From positions 19,691,418 to 19,755,417 of the forward strand of contig JAJEKV010000010.1 of the NCBI GenBank assembly GCA_021234155.1: 64,000 nucleotides of DNA. Direction: 5' to 3'. This document shows positions 33,134-43,517 of the stretch, piece after piece. Position 1 is the stretch's first letter, and every line of letters begins with the position of its first letter. A program made the position numbers and the translations under genes. The stretch is from Isoetes taiwanensis (Eukaryota; Streptophyta; Lycopodiopsida; Isoetales; Isoetaceae). The notes below the pieces were generated by a model. The model saw only the letters and a program-made list of their open reading frames with translations, was not told the origin of the DNA and searched no databases.

Positions 33134-34629
33134 ATGGATTGTTATGTGAAGTTCACGGAATGGTATGCATCCGCCCCTCATGACAACGAGGAAGTTTTGC
33201 CCGACCGCGATTTATCCGTTCTATTGCAAGGAGTTGGACATCATGGCAAACAGTAGCGAGCTTGGATGCTATCGCGAGGTTGCCTTAGCTTTCACCCGGA
33301 CCGCTTGGTCTCAGCGCACGTCCTTTGCAGATGTCCCTGGCTCGTGGATTCCAAAACCAGCTCTAGAGGAGGCGGCTTCCCATTTGCAAACAGGGAAGAT
33401 GTTTTTCAAGAATGCTGCGCAACGGGCTCCTCCTGGCTGCGTCCTTGTGCTTAAGAAGGTATCTTATTTCTCTTTGCCGTTTGCATTTGCTAGTTATTGC
33501 ATTCTGCTCGGCCAAACCGAAGATACACTGGAAACAATGAAATCTTTAAGCCAAGGGGGGTCAGTTATGTGTGATGATGCTGACTATGACGTAGAAATAG
33601 AGATAGATCTACAAGAAGAAGAGCAAGAATGTAGGAGTTTTAGCTTCGACGCACTGGCCTTGGGTGAACCAGAGGAGGGAGATGATTCTGAAGGTGATGA
33701 GGATGGGGATGAGGATGAAAAGAAGTTGTCTGACATAACGCCAATTTTAGTGGAAGGCAAAGAATACCTATTGCTAAGTGATATACTGAGGAACCCGTCT
33801 TTGTTACGAATGTGTGCTAGGGAAGACGAGCTTATCAGTACCTTGGCCGAATGGGTAAACTTAGGCCTAGATTTTGAAGAGGATTTGGACAAAGAGATGT
33901 TTGAAGTGTCTAATTATACCGGCAATGCTATAAAGCTTAAAGAAGCCTATGAGAGGCTGGAGTCTCGATTTGCTCAAGATGAGGCGAATCTACCAACGGA
34001 AGAAGAATTCCAGCGTCTCCGTGCAAAGCTGCCAACAGGATCTACGAGGTTTGCAGGGCCCTTCATCAATCGTGGCAAAGATAAGCCTGGTAGATGAGGA
34101 TAAATGTGAAGAAGATAAGCTTGAGGGTTCTTATTTGTGGAAAGTAGATGATTTTTCTTGCCGACATGCACGCGGGGGACATGAAAGATTGAAGGACTCT
34201 ACATTGTTACGATATATCTCAAGATTCGATTAATGGGGAGATAATCGTCTTTAGCAGAACTTTCAGTCAAAAGGTCGCGAGTTTGTCTATTACATCCGTG
34301 CATTATGCATGTTCGGGAACCATTCCCAATTGGCATCAAACACTGAAAGGGTGATAGCAATTCGGCGGGATGTTGTGCTACAATATTTTGACGATCAAGC
34401 CGGTCTGCGGGCGAGCAATATGTTAAATTTTTTAGCTGCTGGCTTGACTCACCCAAGGTTGGAAGCTAGGGTCGATAACATGGAAGTCATTGCCTTGTTG
34501 GATCAGTGCGGCAGGGGATTGAAAGAGCATGAAATTGACGCATTTAAGCTTGAGAAATTGGAAGTTATATGTTTTCCAACTTGTATCGGTAAAATTATTT
34601 ATGTACAGATTGTCCTTCGAAATTCCTAA
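33134..34629 (+). pseudogene. ORF2 of segment C, unknown conserved protein
   Basis: The start reads MDCYVKFTEWYASAPHDNEE, aligning with the start of ORF2 in segment B. The frame changes near 33230, so the long frame 33165-34097 carries most of the protein. It contains WIPKPALEEAASHLQ, KNAAQRAPPGCVLVLKK, a strongly acidic insert (GDDSEGDEDGDEDE) and EGKEYLLLSDILRN. After a break at 34097 the C-terminal block resumes (34309-34629) with FGNHSQLASNTERVIAIRR and LTHPRLEARVDNMEVIALL. The acidic insert is absent or much shorter in the B copy. The position immediately after the H3-like gene is the same in B and C. The family is unrecognised and the gene is broken by several frame changes. Confidence 0.7.
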
Positions 34630-34649
34630 TAAAAATTATTTTATTTGTA

Positions 34650-34803
34650 TTTATTCACATCACCTTGAAATACATCACCGATTTTACGTCGTCATATCTA
34701 GGTTTTCGCGTCGTGTGATATCTATCTCGAAGAAATGAAATATTATTGGAAAAAACAATTAATTTATTTATTCCTCACACGACGCGAAGCAGCAACGTGT
34801 GAC
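34650..34803. repeat. C-type palindromes 2 and 3 (degenerate)
   Basis: The right arm TTCGCGTCGTGTGATATC at 34705-34722 has a poorly matched left arm (34650 on). A second left arm CACACGACGCGAAG lies at 34777-34790, with a short ACGTGTGA right arm. They separate ORF2 from the first coiled-coil gene. Confidence 0.7.
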
Positions 34804-34809
34804 TCATGT

Positions 34810-34818
34810 TATAAATAG
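34810..34818 (+). promoter_or_regulatory. TATA box of coiled-coil gene s1
   Basis: TATAAATAG, followed by AAGACC, lies 98 bp before the ATG at 34908. It directly follows palindrome 3. Confidence 0.65.
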
Positions 34819-34907
34819 AAGACCGATGTCCACGCCGACCTCCGACGCTTCCTTCCGCCTTACGCTCATCTTCTACTTCCGCTTCCGCCTTCCACCTTCT
34901 CGGCTCG

Positions 34908-35300
34908 ATGGCATCATCATCTTCCTCTAGCAAGCGACCACGCCAAGATAGCACTCCCCCGCAGTGAGCTGCTCGTGGACATCACCCTTGCGGTGGTAAT
35001 GAAGAGATTCAAGGAGATCCATGATGAAAACAACCGCCTCGCCGCCGAGAACAATGAGGCGGTCGGACGATTAGCCTTCACGAGGGGGCTGCTTTGACGA
35101 AGGAGATGTTGAGCTCGTGGAAATATTAGCCATGTACCAAGAGGCGACGAGCGCAGGGGCGAGGCAGTTGAAACCGCTCACATGATTTCGCAGCCTTAGA
35201 AGATATGGAGAAGAAGCTCCGAGTCGCGGCGGAGGATGAGAACGCAGCCTCACGGCCGGTTGGGCAGACATGAAAATCAGCTAGAGGATCATGAAGATCC
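34908..35300 (+). pseudogene. Coiled-coil gene s1 (decayed)
   Basis: The start is MASSSSSSKRPR, with an early stop. In another frame the conserved block VVMKRFKEIHDENNRLAAEN appears. Downstream DNA matches the next gene s2 over most of its length, including the CTAGAAGATATGGAGAAGAAGCT-type region (here TTAGAAGATATGG). It is one of four paralogues; function is unknown. Confidence 0.55.
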
Positions 35301-35401
35301 CTAGCCGTTGTATCTATCTATTTTTGCTTCAAAGAAAGTTTTCTCTATTTTTGCTTCTATCTATCCTCTTGTTCCAATGTATGTTACATTTTTATTAAAA
35401 T

Positions 35402-35467
35402 ATCACGACGCCGAAATGCCTTGCTTGCAATTAGGTAGCAATCAATGGATTTCGTCGTGCGGTGATC
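35402..35467. repeat. C-type palindrome 4
   Basis: Arms ATCACGACGCCGAAAT and ATTTCGTCGTGCGGTGAT surround a loop containing TTGCAATTAGGTAGCAATC, a loop shared with palindrome 6. Confidence 0.85.
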
Positions 35468-35626
35468 TCCATGCCGTTCTATTTTGCTTCAATGAGAAGT
35501 TCTATCTTTAGTTATGTATCAGTAAAATTACTTATGTATAGATTGTATCACCGAAATTATCAATAAAAATTATCACACGAGCTTTCTCGGAAGAAAAGCG
35601 TTAGAAGAAGTAACGGTCCTTTTTCC

Positions 35627-35688
35627 TCACACGACGAAAAAGTAACGGTCCATTTTCCCTGACCCACGGCATCCTTCGCGTCGTGTGA
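35627..35688. repeat. C-type palindrome 5
   Basis: Left arm TCACACGACG and right arm TTCGCGTCGTGTGA lie 24 bp before the TATA box of s2. A lone left half (ATCACACGA) lies at 35572. Confidence 0.8.
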
Positions 35689-35711
35689 CTCAAGCTACTA
35701 CGAAATCCTGT

Positions 35712-35720
35712 TATAAATAG
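35712..35720 (+). promoter_or_regulatory. TATA box of coiled-coil gene s2
   Basis: TATAAATAG plus AAGACC is identical to that of s1, 93 bp before the ATG at 35805. Confidence 0.65.
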
Positions 35721-35804
35721 AAGACCTTCTATCTTGCCTTCGACCTCCGATCCTCTTCCGCCTTCCTTACGCTCATCTTCTCCGCCTTCCGCCTTTCTCC
35801 TCCG

Positions 35805-36165
35805 ATGGCATCATCATCCTCCTCCAAAGAAGCGACCCCGCCCCGGAGCTGCAGGGGACATCACCCTTTGCTTTGTGGTGATGAAGAGATTCAAGGAGGT
35901 TCACGACGAAAAACAGCCGCCTCGTCGCCGAAAAATGGAGGCGGTGGACGGGAGGTTAGAATTCACGAGGGGGTTGCCGCATGAGCGAGACCTTGAGCTC
36001 AGCGGCAACATTAACCAGTACCGAGAGGCCAATAGCCAGAGGGTCGAGGCGCTTTAAGCGCACACAATATTTTCAGGCGCTAGAAGATATGGAGAAGAAG
36101 CTTCGAGCTGCTGGAGGATGAGAACGCTTGACTTTTACGGCCATTTCTGGGGATCATGAAGATAG
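35805..36165 (+). pseudogene. Coiled-coil gene s2 (decayed)
   Basis: The start MASSSSSKEATPP is followed by a frame change. The frame 35734-36057 then carries VVMKRFKEVHDEKQPPRRR and EFTRGLPHERDLELSGNINQ. It is a close tandem duplicate of s1, promoter and downstream palindrome included. Heptad-like charged residues suggest a coiled coil. Function is unknown. Confidence 0.55.
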
Positions 36166-36249
36166 CCATTGTATATATATTTTTTGTTTCAAAGAAAAAT
36201 TTGCTCTGTTTCTTGCTTCTATATGTTCTCTTGTTTTGTTTTATTAAAA

Positions 36250-36315
36250 GATCACACGACGGAAATGCCATTCTTGCAATTAGGTAGCAATCAATGGATT
36301 TCGCGTCGTATGATC
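36250..36315. repeat. C-type palindrome 6
   Basis: Arms GATCACACGACGGAAAT and ATTTCGCGTCGTATGATC enclose the same loop sequence as palindrome 4, supporting duplication of the whole s1/s2 cassette. Confidence 0.92.
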
Positions 36316-36694
36316 TCCACAACGTACACCTCGTTGTATGTATAAATTCCTAATTTATTAATGGAAAAGTATATGTAACACAAATATCTATATCTAGCTA
36401 GATTATGTGATAACTTGCAGGTAAATGCGAATTTGCATGTGGATGACAACGTCTATTCACATACGTGGCTTGTGGATGACAACGTCATGCCAAGGACGTG
36501 GCATCTTTTGCCACAATAACAACTTGTCTTTTTGTACAGCCTGCACGCTCTGATGCGGTTTGGGATATGACGGATCCCATGATGCGAACATAGGCTACCG
36601 TTGCCTAATTGCATGCTATAATTTCGCCTCGTAGGATTATTACACAACTTTATCGGTACTCGCAACCGTAGATTCCAACGTATCTCTAGTTTCT

Positions 36695-36703
36695 ATATAA
36701 AAC
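36695..36703 (+). promoter_or_regulatory. TATA box of coiled-coil gene s3
   Basis: TATATAAAA lies 98 bp before the ATG at 36793, the same spacing as the other cassettes. Confidence 0.55.
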
Positions 36704-36792
36704 GTCGGAGGCCTTTGTCTTCTTCTATCCGCCATCTTACGTTTCTACCACATCCGCCCTCGGCCATCTTTCCTGTTCTCCCATCACTTTCA

Positions 36793-37209
36793 ATGGCCTC
36801 GGCTCGGTTCCATCCCCGCCGAGATCTTGTCTCAAGTTTTGGTCAAGGAAATTGAGAACATTCGTCTTTGAAGCGGAGGAACGGATCCGCCTTCTAAAAA
36901 GAAAAGCATGATGAAGACGTCGCCAATTTGGTTCGCGGCGGAGGAAAAGGCCGCCTTCTACGGGGAGGTGATTTTTAGTGCGACAATCGGCTGGCTGCCT
37001 TAGACCGCGAATTGCGCGCCACGAGATATAACCTCCAAGAGAGGCTTAGGGCCGCAATCGAAGCGGGAGAGGCTGCCCGAGCTCAACTCGATGAGCGGGA
37101 AGATAAGGTTGCGGAATATGAGAACGTGGTTGCGGGGCAGGCAATCATGTTGGAGGAGCAGAAAAAAATTATCACTGCCCTCCAGGAAGAGCTTGCCCGG
37201 CGATCATAG
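36793..37209 (+). pseudogene. Coiled-coil gene s3
   Basis: The start is MASARFHPRR. A second frame holds IPAEILSQVLVKEIENIRL, matching the LPxDI-VL-MKRLKE block of s4. After two or three frame changes the frame 37012-37209 gives a convincing coiled coil with EAGEAARAQLDEREDKVAEY. It is a third paralogue, broken near its start. Confidence 0.5.
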
Positions 37210-37359
37210 GCATCGGGCTCCTCCTAGAGGGGCCCGTTTTTTTTTTTAATGTTTGTAATGGTTTTATTTCTGAATGGGAAAAGTTTTTGACAAATGTGCC
37301 GAATATTACGTTTCCTATTTTTAATTTTCAATATCCGTAGTAGAGAGAATGACAAGACA

Positions 37360-37424
37360 GATCACACGAAGCGAAACCCTTCATAGGGTTTTAAAGCTCG
37401 TGTGCAGATTTCGCGTGGTGTGAT
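37360..37424. repeat. C-type palindrome 7
   Basis: Arms GATCACACGAAGCGAAA and TTTCGCGTGGTGTGAT follow s3. An inner palindrome CCCTTCATAGGGTTTTAAAG forms part of the loop. Confidence 0.85.
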
Positions 37425-37561
37425 ATACAGTGTAGTTAGAATAGTTATTAATGTGTTCCAGCGGACAGTACCATTAATGTGTTCTAGCGGACAACCGACA
37501 GAATCCGCTCGACACGTGCGACAGCAGCCGAGTGTGTTTAATATGTTCAAGCGCTAATATG

Positions 37562-37570
37562 TATAAATTG
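37562..37570 (+). promoter_or_regulatory. TATA box of coiled-coil gene s4
   Basis: TATAAATTG lies 93 bp before the ATG at 37655. Confidence 0.55.
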
Positions 37571-37654
37571 AGGTCCTTGCATTGTGCTCCTTCCGCCGGT
37601 TAGAGTCTTTGCTCCTCACTTCTATAATCTTAACATCCCTCCCATTTGTCATCT

Positions 37655-38124
37655 ATGGCCTCCACATCCTCAACCGCGGATAAGGGAAAACGCAAGAGGA
37701 TAGAACTCCCTTCTGACATAGTGTTGGGTGTTCTAATGAAGAGGTTGAAGGAGCAAGATGATCTTCTAAAGGAAAACGCCGTTACAATTCAGCAGAAAGA
37801 AGAAGAGAATGAATTCAACCTTCTCATGCTTCGTAGCCAGGAGAGGCAAATCAGGCGGTTGAATAGAAGGCTGGACAGGATGACATGCCCCAACAACTGC
37901 ACTGAGGTGGTTATGACGGCAACGAGGATGCTAATTCAGGCAGAAGAACACGTTGTGCTATTGGGACGGGGAGGGACATGTACAAAGAGATGGTGGACAT
38001 ATTGGAGGAACGTTTGGATAGGGTGATTGCTCGCTTGAGGGGAAGAGATGAAGACGAAGACGAGGACGGAGCTGATGATGATGATGAAGATAATGAAGAA
38101 GAGCTCGCACTGGAGCAACAATGA
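37655..38124 (+). pseudogene. Coiled-coil gene s4, best-preserved copy
   Basis: The product starts MASTSSTADKGKRKRIELPS, a basic stretch, then DIVLGVLMKRLKEQDDLLKE and a long charged coiled coil (IRRLNRRLDRM). One frame change near 37965 separates it from an acidic tail rich in Asp and Glu (38030-38124) that ends LALEQQ. Apart from that single lesion the gene is intact, at about 155 codons. The shared basic N-terminus, coiled coil and acidic tail could suit DNA or histone binding, but that is a guess. Palindromes 8 and 9 follow it. Confidence 0.6.
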
Positions 38125-38207
38125 GTCGTTGTATTTTGTTTTTCAATGTAACATCTTTCACAACTTTAATCAAAAGTAACCCTTTTTTATTATTATCTTG
38201 TAAAGCT

Positions 38208-38342
38208 TCACACGACGCGAAGCCACATAAATGCAAGCAATAGCGAACTCCACTGATCGCGCCGTATGATACAAATAAGATCACACGACGCGAAGCTACA
38301 GTTGTGCAAACAAGGTTGGAGGCAAGTACTTCGCGTCGTGTG
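38208..38342. repeat. C-type palindromes 8 and 9 (tandem pair)
   Basis: Two full palindromes lie side by side: 38208-38272 (TCACACGACGCGAAG ... GATCGCGCCGTATGAT) and 38279-38342 (GATCACACGACGCGAAG ... CTTCGCGTCGTGTGA). They separate the plus-strand cassettes from the minus-strand transposase-like gene. Confidence 0.92.
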
Positions 38343-38481
38343 AACATGCTACACATTACAAGTATACTTTACCGATTCTTTGTCTCTTAGATCTCCACTG
38401 TTGCGATGCTAGTGGGGCCCTAGAATTTTGCCAAGCAACTTTCCGTTTTCTCTTCAGCATTATGCCAATGGTGTTTACGAC

Positions 38482-40975
38482 TTATGGGTTGCTCCTTAAA
38501 GCGACCTTCTTGTCGTATTTAGCCATCGCCCTTCTATAAAACCACTCTGTCATCTGTCTTAGAGGGTTGGTTCCCACATTTCCACCCCCTCTTTGAGTGT
38601 TACGATGAAAGGCTATTTTAGCTTGTTTATGCGACTTCTCCATGCCTTGTGCACTCCACACTGCTAGGCTTCCATACTTCCTAAAAAACCAAGGTGCATG
38701 AGCCCAAAAGATGTGCAAGTAGTGCGTGACTTCACTCTCTCCCCATGCGTCTATGAAAGCTTTAATAAATTTGTTATTCGCTTGCACGAACATTTCTGCA
38801 TCTTCTCTTGAGGTCCATTCTCTGAATGTATGGGAACAATTCGGACAATGCATCCCATGCTTTTTTTTTTTCCTCAATGCCGAAGCTAACGCCATCATGC
38901 AATGCGCGGTCCTGCTCGCATCAACCAACAATTTTCCAAATTCATAGACCTTTTCTCCCATCTGGTTTCCGTTGAGCCTCTCTATGATTCTTTATGAAGC
39001 GTCGAGCTTTCACCCCTCCAATTGACACCTTACGAGGCACACTTGTTCTTCCTGCCCGTTTCTCATCGAGCTCTAATCTTACATTGCCACCATGCAAACT
39101 CGCTTACGATAGAACATGTTCAACTCTGAATTCCTTCCTCTCTTCTCTTCTTGTGCGAAATGTTCCACACGAATCTGTGACTCAAAAATATCATCTTGTC
39201 GATGATTCTCTCACAAAGCCGCAAAGTGCAGATATGAACCCTCTCTAATGGAATGGGGAAAATGCCATGGAACTTGGGATCTTCTTCTCCTCTATTAGGA
39301 GCATTTGCTTGGTTAAGGGACAAGGTTGAAACTTGATCTTCCCAAACTTGACTTCCTTGCATGATTTGCAAAGATGCATAACTTTTGCATGTCCTTGTCC
39401 TCCTCCACTTATGTTGTACATTGCTTTTCGGTTTTTAAATCGGGGCGCCAAGTGAAAAATTACTTTGTAAGATCCATAGTGATCTACTTGTAATTTTTCC
39501 CCTCCCTCGAATCTAGATATTAGACTCGGGATGTCAGTTTGATTGAACACTCATTTCAATACCTCGTGGGTTTCTTTCTGAACTTTAAAGAGACCTAACC
39601 ACCAGGTGTCATCTTCAGATTGACATGAGAACCATTTTTCCGCACGCTTCTTCTCCTCGTCCGTCACCTCTACATCTTTTTTATTATTCTTGTTGCTCTT
39701 TGATTTAGCATGTGCAATTGCATTCTCAATTGCTCTATTCATGATGACAACGGATACCCTCTCATACTTCTCAAACTTGGTCAGTTCCATTTCATCCAAT
39801 TTTATGCAAACTTCAATCTCACCATTAGTTTCTGCAACTGTTAAGTCATAATATTTGACAAGGAATTGTAAGAGAGTAACCATATCACAACAATCCTTGC
39901 CATTCTTATCTTTTATGGCTATGGCAGGACCAGCACATTCAACGTGGTGCATCTCTCCTAATATGGCATACACCATCTTTGTCCTAGTAACCCTTGTATT
40001 CTCGACAATTTGTGGACGTGGAGCGAATACTTTTTTTGTGCCCATTCTTTTCAACGCTTCGTGGAATGGCTTGAATAGAGAACGGTAACCAAGCCTATTG
40101 ATGCCTACATCATCACAAGCGATCACGTACATCGCCGCTTCTAACTTCTTGTAGATCTCCCCTAGTACCATTTCCAATACCATCTTCTTGAGAGGAGAGT
40201 TGTAGGGCTGACAAATCATGTCCACTATCTCCCCTGCTCGCCGCTAGGTTCTTCTTCACACGTAACCAAGATTGCTTCTAGTTTCCCCGGATCTTAAGCG
40301 GCCTTTGCTAGTGTTGTAAACGGACCTTGTGGGCGTGACCTGCGTCCGAATGCACCTGATCAAACTCGGTTCCTCTATCGATTCGATAATGCTTCTTCCT
40401 TTCTCGCAAAGCCAAGGGGTGTTTTCTTCAAATTCTTTAACCTACATTGAAGCCCAAAGTTTGCTCTTTCGAGCTCTTGGATCTTTTCTTGCAGCTGCCC
40501 TATCACCAATTTTGGACTTGTCCCTTCCATTATCTCAAAGAAGTTTCCCTCCCCAAGCCGTCATTCCTTTCCTTCATCACGATTGGAGTAATGAAGCGAG
40601 AGAAAAAAAGGGCTGATGGTTTAAGTTATAATTCTCTTGTGACAATCGAAAAGCGGCTCATCTCAAGGAGGCAGATTCGATTCGAATGCCTTCATCCTCT
40701 CTCAATCTCTCACAATATCCCAAGAGTCCAGAGTTACCGTCACCACAAAATCGGACTAAACTTGAAACGTCCCGAAATGACGGTTTCTTGCCACTCAACG
40801 GATCCAATGGATATAAACTGCCATCCGCCCAGATGTCGACACTTTTTGAGCCTGCAAGGCGCAACATGTCGAGGTCTAAGTTCTTATTTTTTAGACCTCC
40901 TTTTTTGCGATTGAAGACTGGAGCATATTCCTGAGTCAGTTGGATCCTTATCCACACATCATTTGGAGCTTCCAT
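38482..40975 (-). pseudogene. Transposase-like gene of segment C, fragmented
   Basis: Minus-strand pieces in order are 40975-40661 (starts MEAPNDVWIRIQL), 40225-39551, 39550-39245 in a shifted frame, and 38961-38482. The C-terminal piece has a CPNCSHTF zinc-binding-like pair and the blocks YLHIFWAHAPWFFRKYG and HRNTQRGGGNVGTNPLRQM. This His-rich helix followed by a GGG loop resembles the C-terminal part of large uncharacterised eukaryotic transposase-like proteins. I cannot name the family with confidence. The middle pieces include a candidate acidic residue in ACDDVGINR. Introns may explain some breaks, but the adjacent frame change at 39550 and stops near 39130-39000 indicate decay. Confidence 0.55.
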
Positions 40976-43517
40976 ACCGCGTGGATCGCACGGCGCGAAA
41001 TGAATGTGTACAATTTGTATGCCCCAAAGACAATTCGCCGTTTGAGGCTCAAATCCGTACTAACCTCGTTTTGAAATTTGCAACGTGCATATGGAAATCG
41101 AAAAGTCCATTCTCCTACAATCCATGCTTTTATACAAAAGCAAATTCAAAATTCGAATTGTAGGGGGGCGGGAAGCCTGTATTGGGATGAAGTAAAGATC
41201 CCGGTTACGAACTTTTAAGGCGCAATCGCAGCGCCTCAAAACGAAAGTCTAATACAAAGCTTCAACCTACACATTCAAATTTTGAAATGTAGAAGGCGGG
41301 AATGGACTCTAAATGAAAATAGGGCAAGACAAGAATCGGTGATGCGCATGATTGGTATCTGACAAACCAAGAGACACCGTCATGAGTTGCCGGTATGCTA
41401 TAATGCAAGTGGCTTTTTAGAAGCGCCACGTGTTGCGTCAATCGTCGACAACCAACGTAATTAAATACATATGGCGCCATAGATATGCGATTCCCCTTAT
41501 TCGGGAGAATATTCCAAGCAAATCGGACGGGAAAAAGGGGGAAATATGACGTGGAATGGGCTGATAGGAGGCCATTTTAGTTCATAAAACATAATATAAC
41601 TTGGAATGATAGATATTTTATATGCAAGTGGGAGACTATTGATGAGGGACTTGTGTTTAATTTTAATTTGACAACAAATAAGAAAGTGGATCACACGATG
41701 CGAATTTAGTGTGTTCCATTTTTGTTGCATATGTACTATTCGGGCTTGGTGTGATCCTTGAAAAATAATATGCTCTTTGAAAAGGGATAATGACTTATGT
41801 ACTTAAGAGTGGTAACACATGTACATGTAAAAAAAAAAAGTTAGGTATTCAAATGGAATTAGAAGCAAAAACTTTTTACATTCAAAATTTTTATGGGCCG
41901 TATGGCTTTACATCATTTTGTAAATTTAAATGCCCGGAGGCTTCAACTATTCACAAAAAAAGCCCGGAGGCTTGCAAATATATGGTAAGATTTGGAGGCA
42001 AATTTGGAGGCTAAGAACAAGGAAAAAAAAAAATAAGAGGTGCTCTGCCCTAACAAATTTCATTCATCCGCTTCACCATCCGCAAAAAAAAAAAAAAAAA
42101 AGAAATAACCGTTAGTTGAATGCTTAAGAAAAGAAAGAAAACATACATGTACCATGAACTAACGCCATGAGCTCCTCGAAGTCGGCCGGATTCGTCTTCA
42201 ACTTCTTCATCTTCTTCATCATCTTGGCTTCTTCTCCGTCGGTGAATACTCATTTTCTGAAGAATCTCCTATCCAAACCTTCAAGAACACTGTGATGAAC
42301 TCTCGCTCCGAAATTTCCTCTCGATTCCTCATTCTCGATTCCTCGTCAAAGGAATCGGAGGAATCGAGAGGCATTGTGAGCAAGAACCGTGGAAGCGGAG
42401 GGGGCTGCGGAGGGAACACCTCTTCCAGCCGTAATAGAAGCCTCTTGGAGGACACCTCGGCTCTTCCGTAGCTGATCTCTTCATGGCGATGGACTAGAGA
42501 AATTGGGCGGAGGATCTAGCGAAGATTGGGGGAGAATGGGCCAATCTAGGCTGGAATAGATATAGGCTGGATTAGGCGTGAAAATCGTAGGAATGATTTA
42601 GTATTCCAGTCCTATCAACCATCATTACATGCCATTATGTGCATATCTCGAAATTTGAGCCATATCTAATATCTTCCTTTTTTAACCTTATACCTAAATA
42701 TCCAATATCTTCCTTTTTAACCTTATTCCTAAACCTATATGATTTGAGTTTAACCTGAAAATGAACACCGATATAATTGAATTTAACATACTATTTAATA
42801 CCAAGATGCTACGTCACACTATGTCAATAATTGGGATTTAAAAAAAAACACTCCAAACCCTCCTCGAGAAAACCATGTAAGTGCCGAGCCTCACTTGTGT
42901 TTAAGTTTAATTTGACAACAAGCAACTTCCATCTTTGTGTAGATCGCATATTTGTGAAATCAAGGTGTGGTATTTTTATGCCCCAACACAATTCGCTTTG
43001 TGAGTGAACGTCCGTCATTACTAACTTCGTTTTGAAATTTGCAACGCGTGCATATGGAAATCGAAAAGTCCATTCTCCTACAATCCATGCTTTTTATACA
43101 TTAAGCAAATTCAAATTTCGAATTGTGGGGGCGGGAAGCCCGTATTAGGATGAAGTGAAGATCGGTTAAAGAAAGCAGCGACCAGGCGCCTCGAAATGAA
43201 AGTCTGATCTGATACAAAGCTTCAACCTACACATTCAAATTTTGAAATGTAGAAGGCGGTGACGCGCATGCTTACCAAGAGACACCGTCATGAGTTGCCG
43301 GTATGCTATAATGCAAGTGGCATTTTAGAAGCGCCACGTGTTGCATCAGTCCGTCTGACAACCAACAGAATTAAATACATATGGCGCCATGAATATGCAA
43401 TCCCCCTTATTCCGGAAGAATATTCCAAGCAAATCTGTAATTATGAGAGTTTGGTATCCGAGGTGGCATGGGAAAAAGGGAGCGGAAATATGACATGGAA
43501 TGGCTGATAGGAGGCCA
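40976..43517. repeat. Right end of segment C with a ~550-bp direct repeat
   Basis: Two copies, 41016-41575 and 42974-43517, share TATGCCCCAA, TTTTGAAATTTGCAACG, CATATGGAAATCGAAAAGTC, CATATGGCGCCAT and the terminal GATAGGAGGCCAT. The right copy has an extra stretch with GTTTGGTATCCGAGG. C-type palindrome 10 lies between them (41688-41757; arms GGATCACACGATGCGAA and TTCGGGCTTGGTGTGATCC). A small minus-strand frame with Pro-rich then acidic sequence lies at about 42455-42180, with one frame change. I cannot assign it. Confidence 0.75.
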
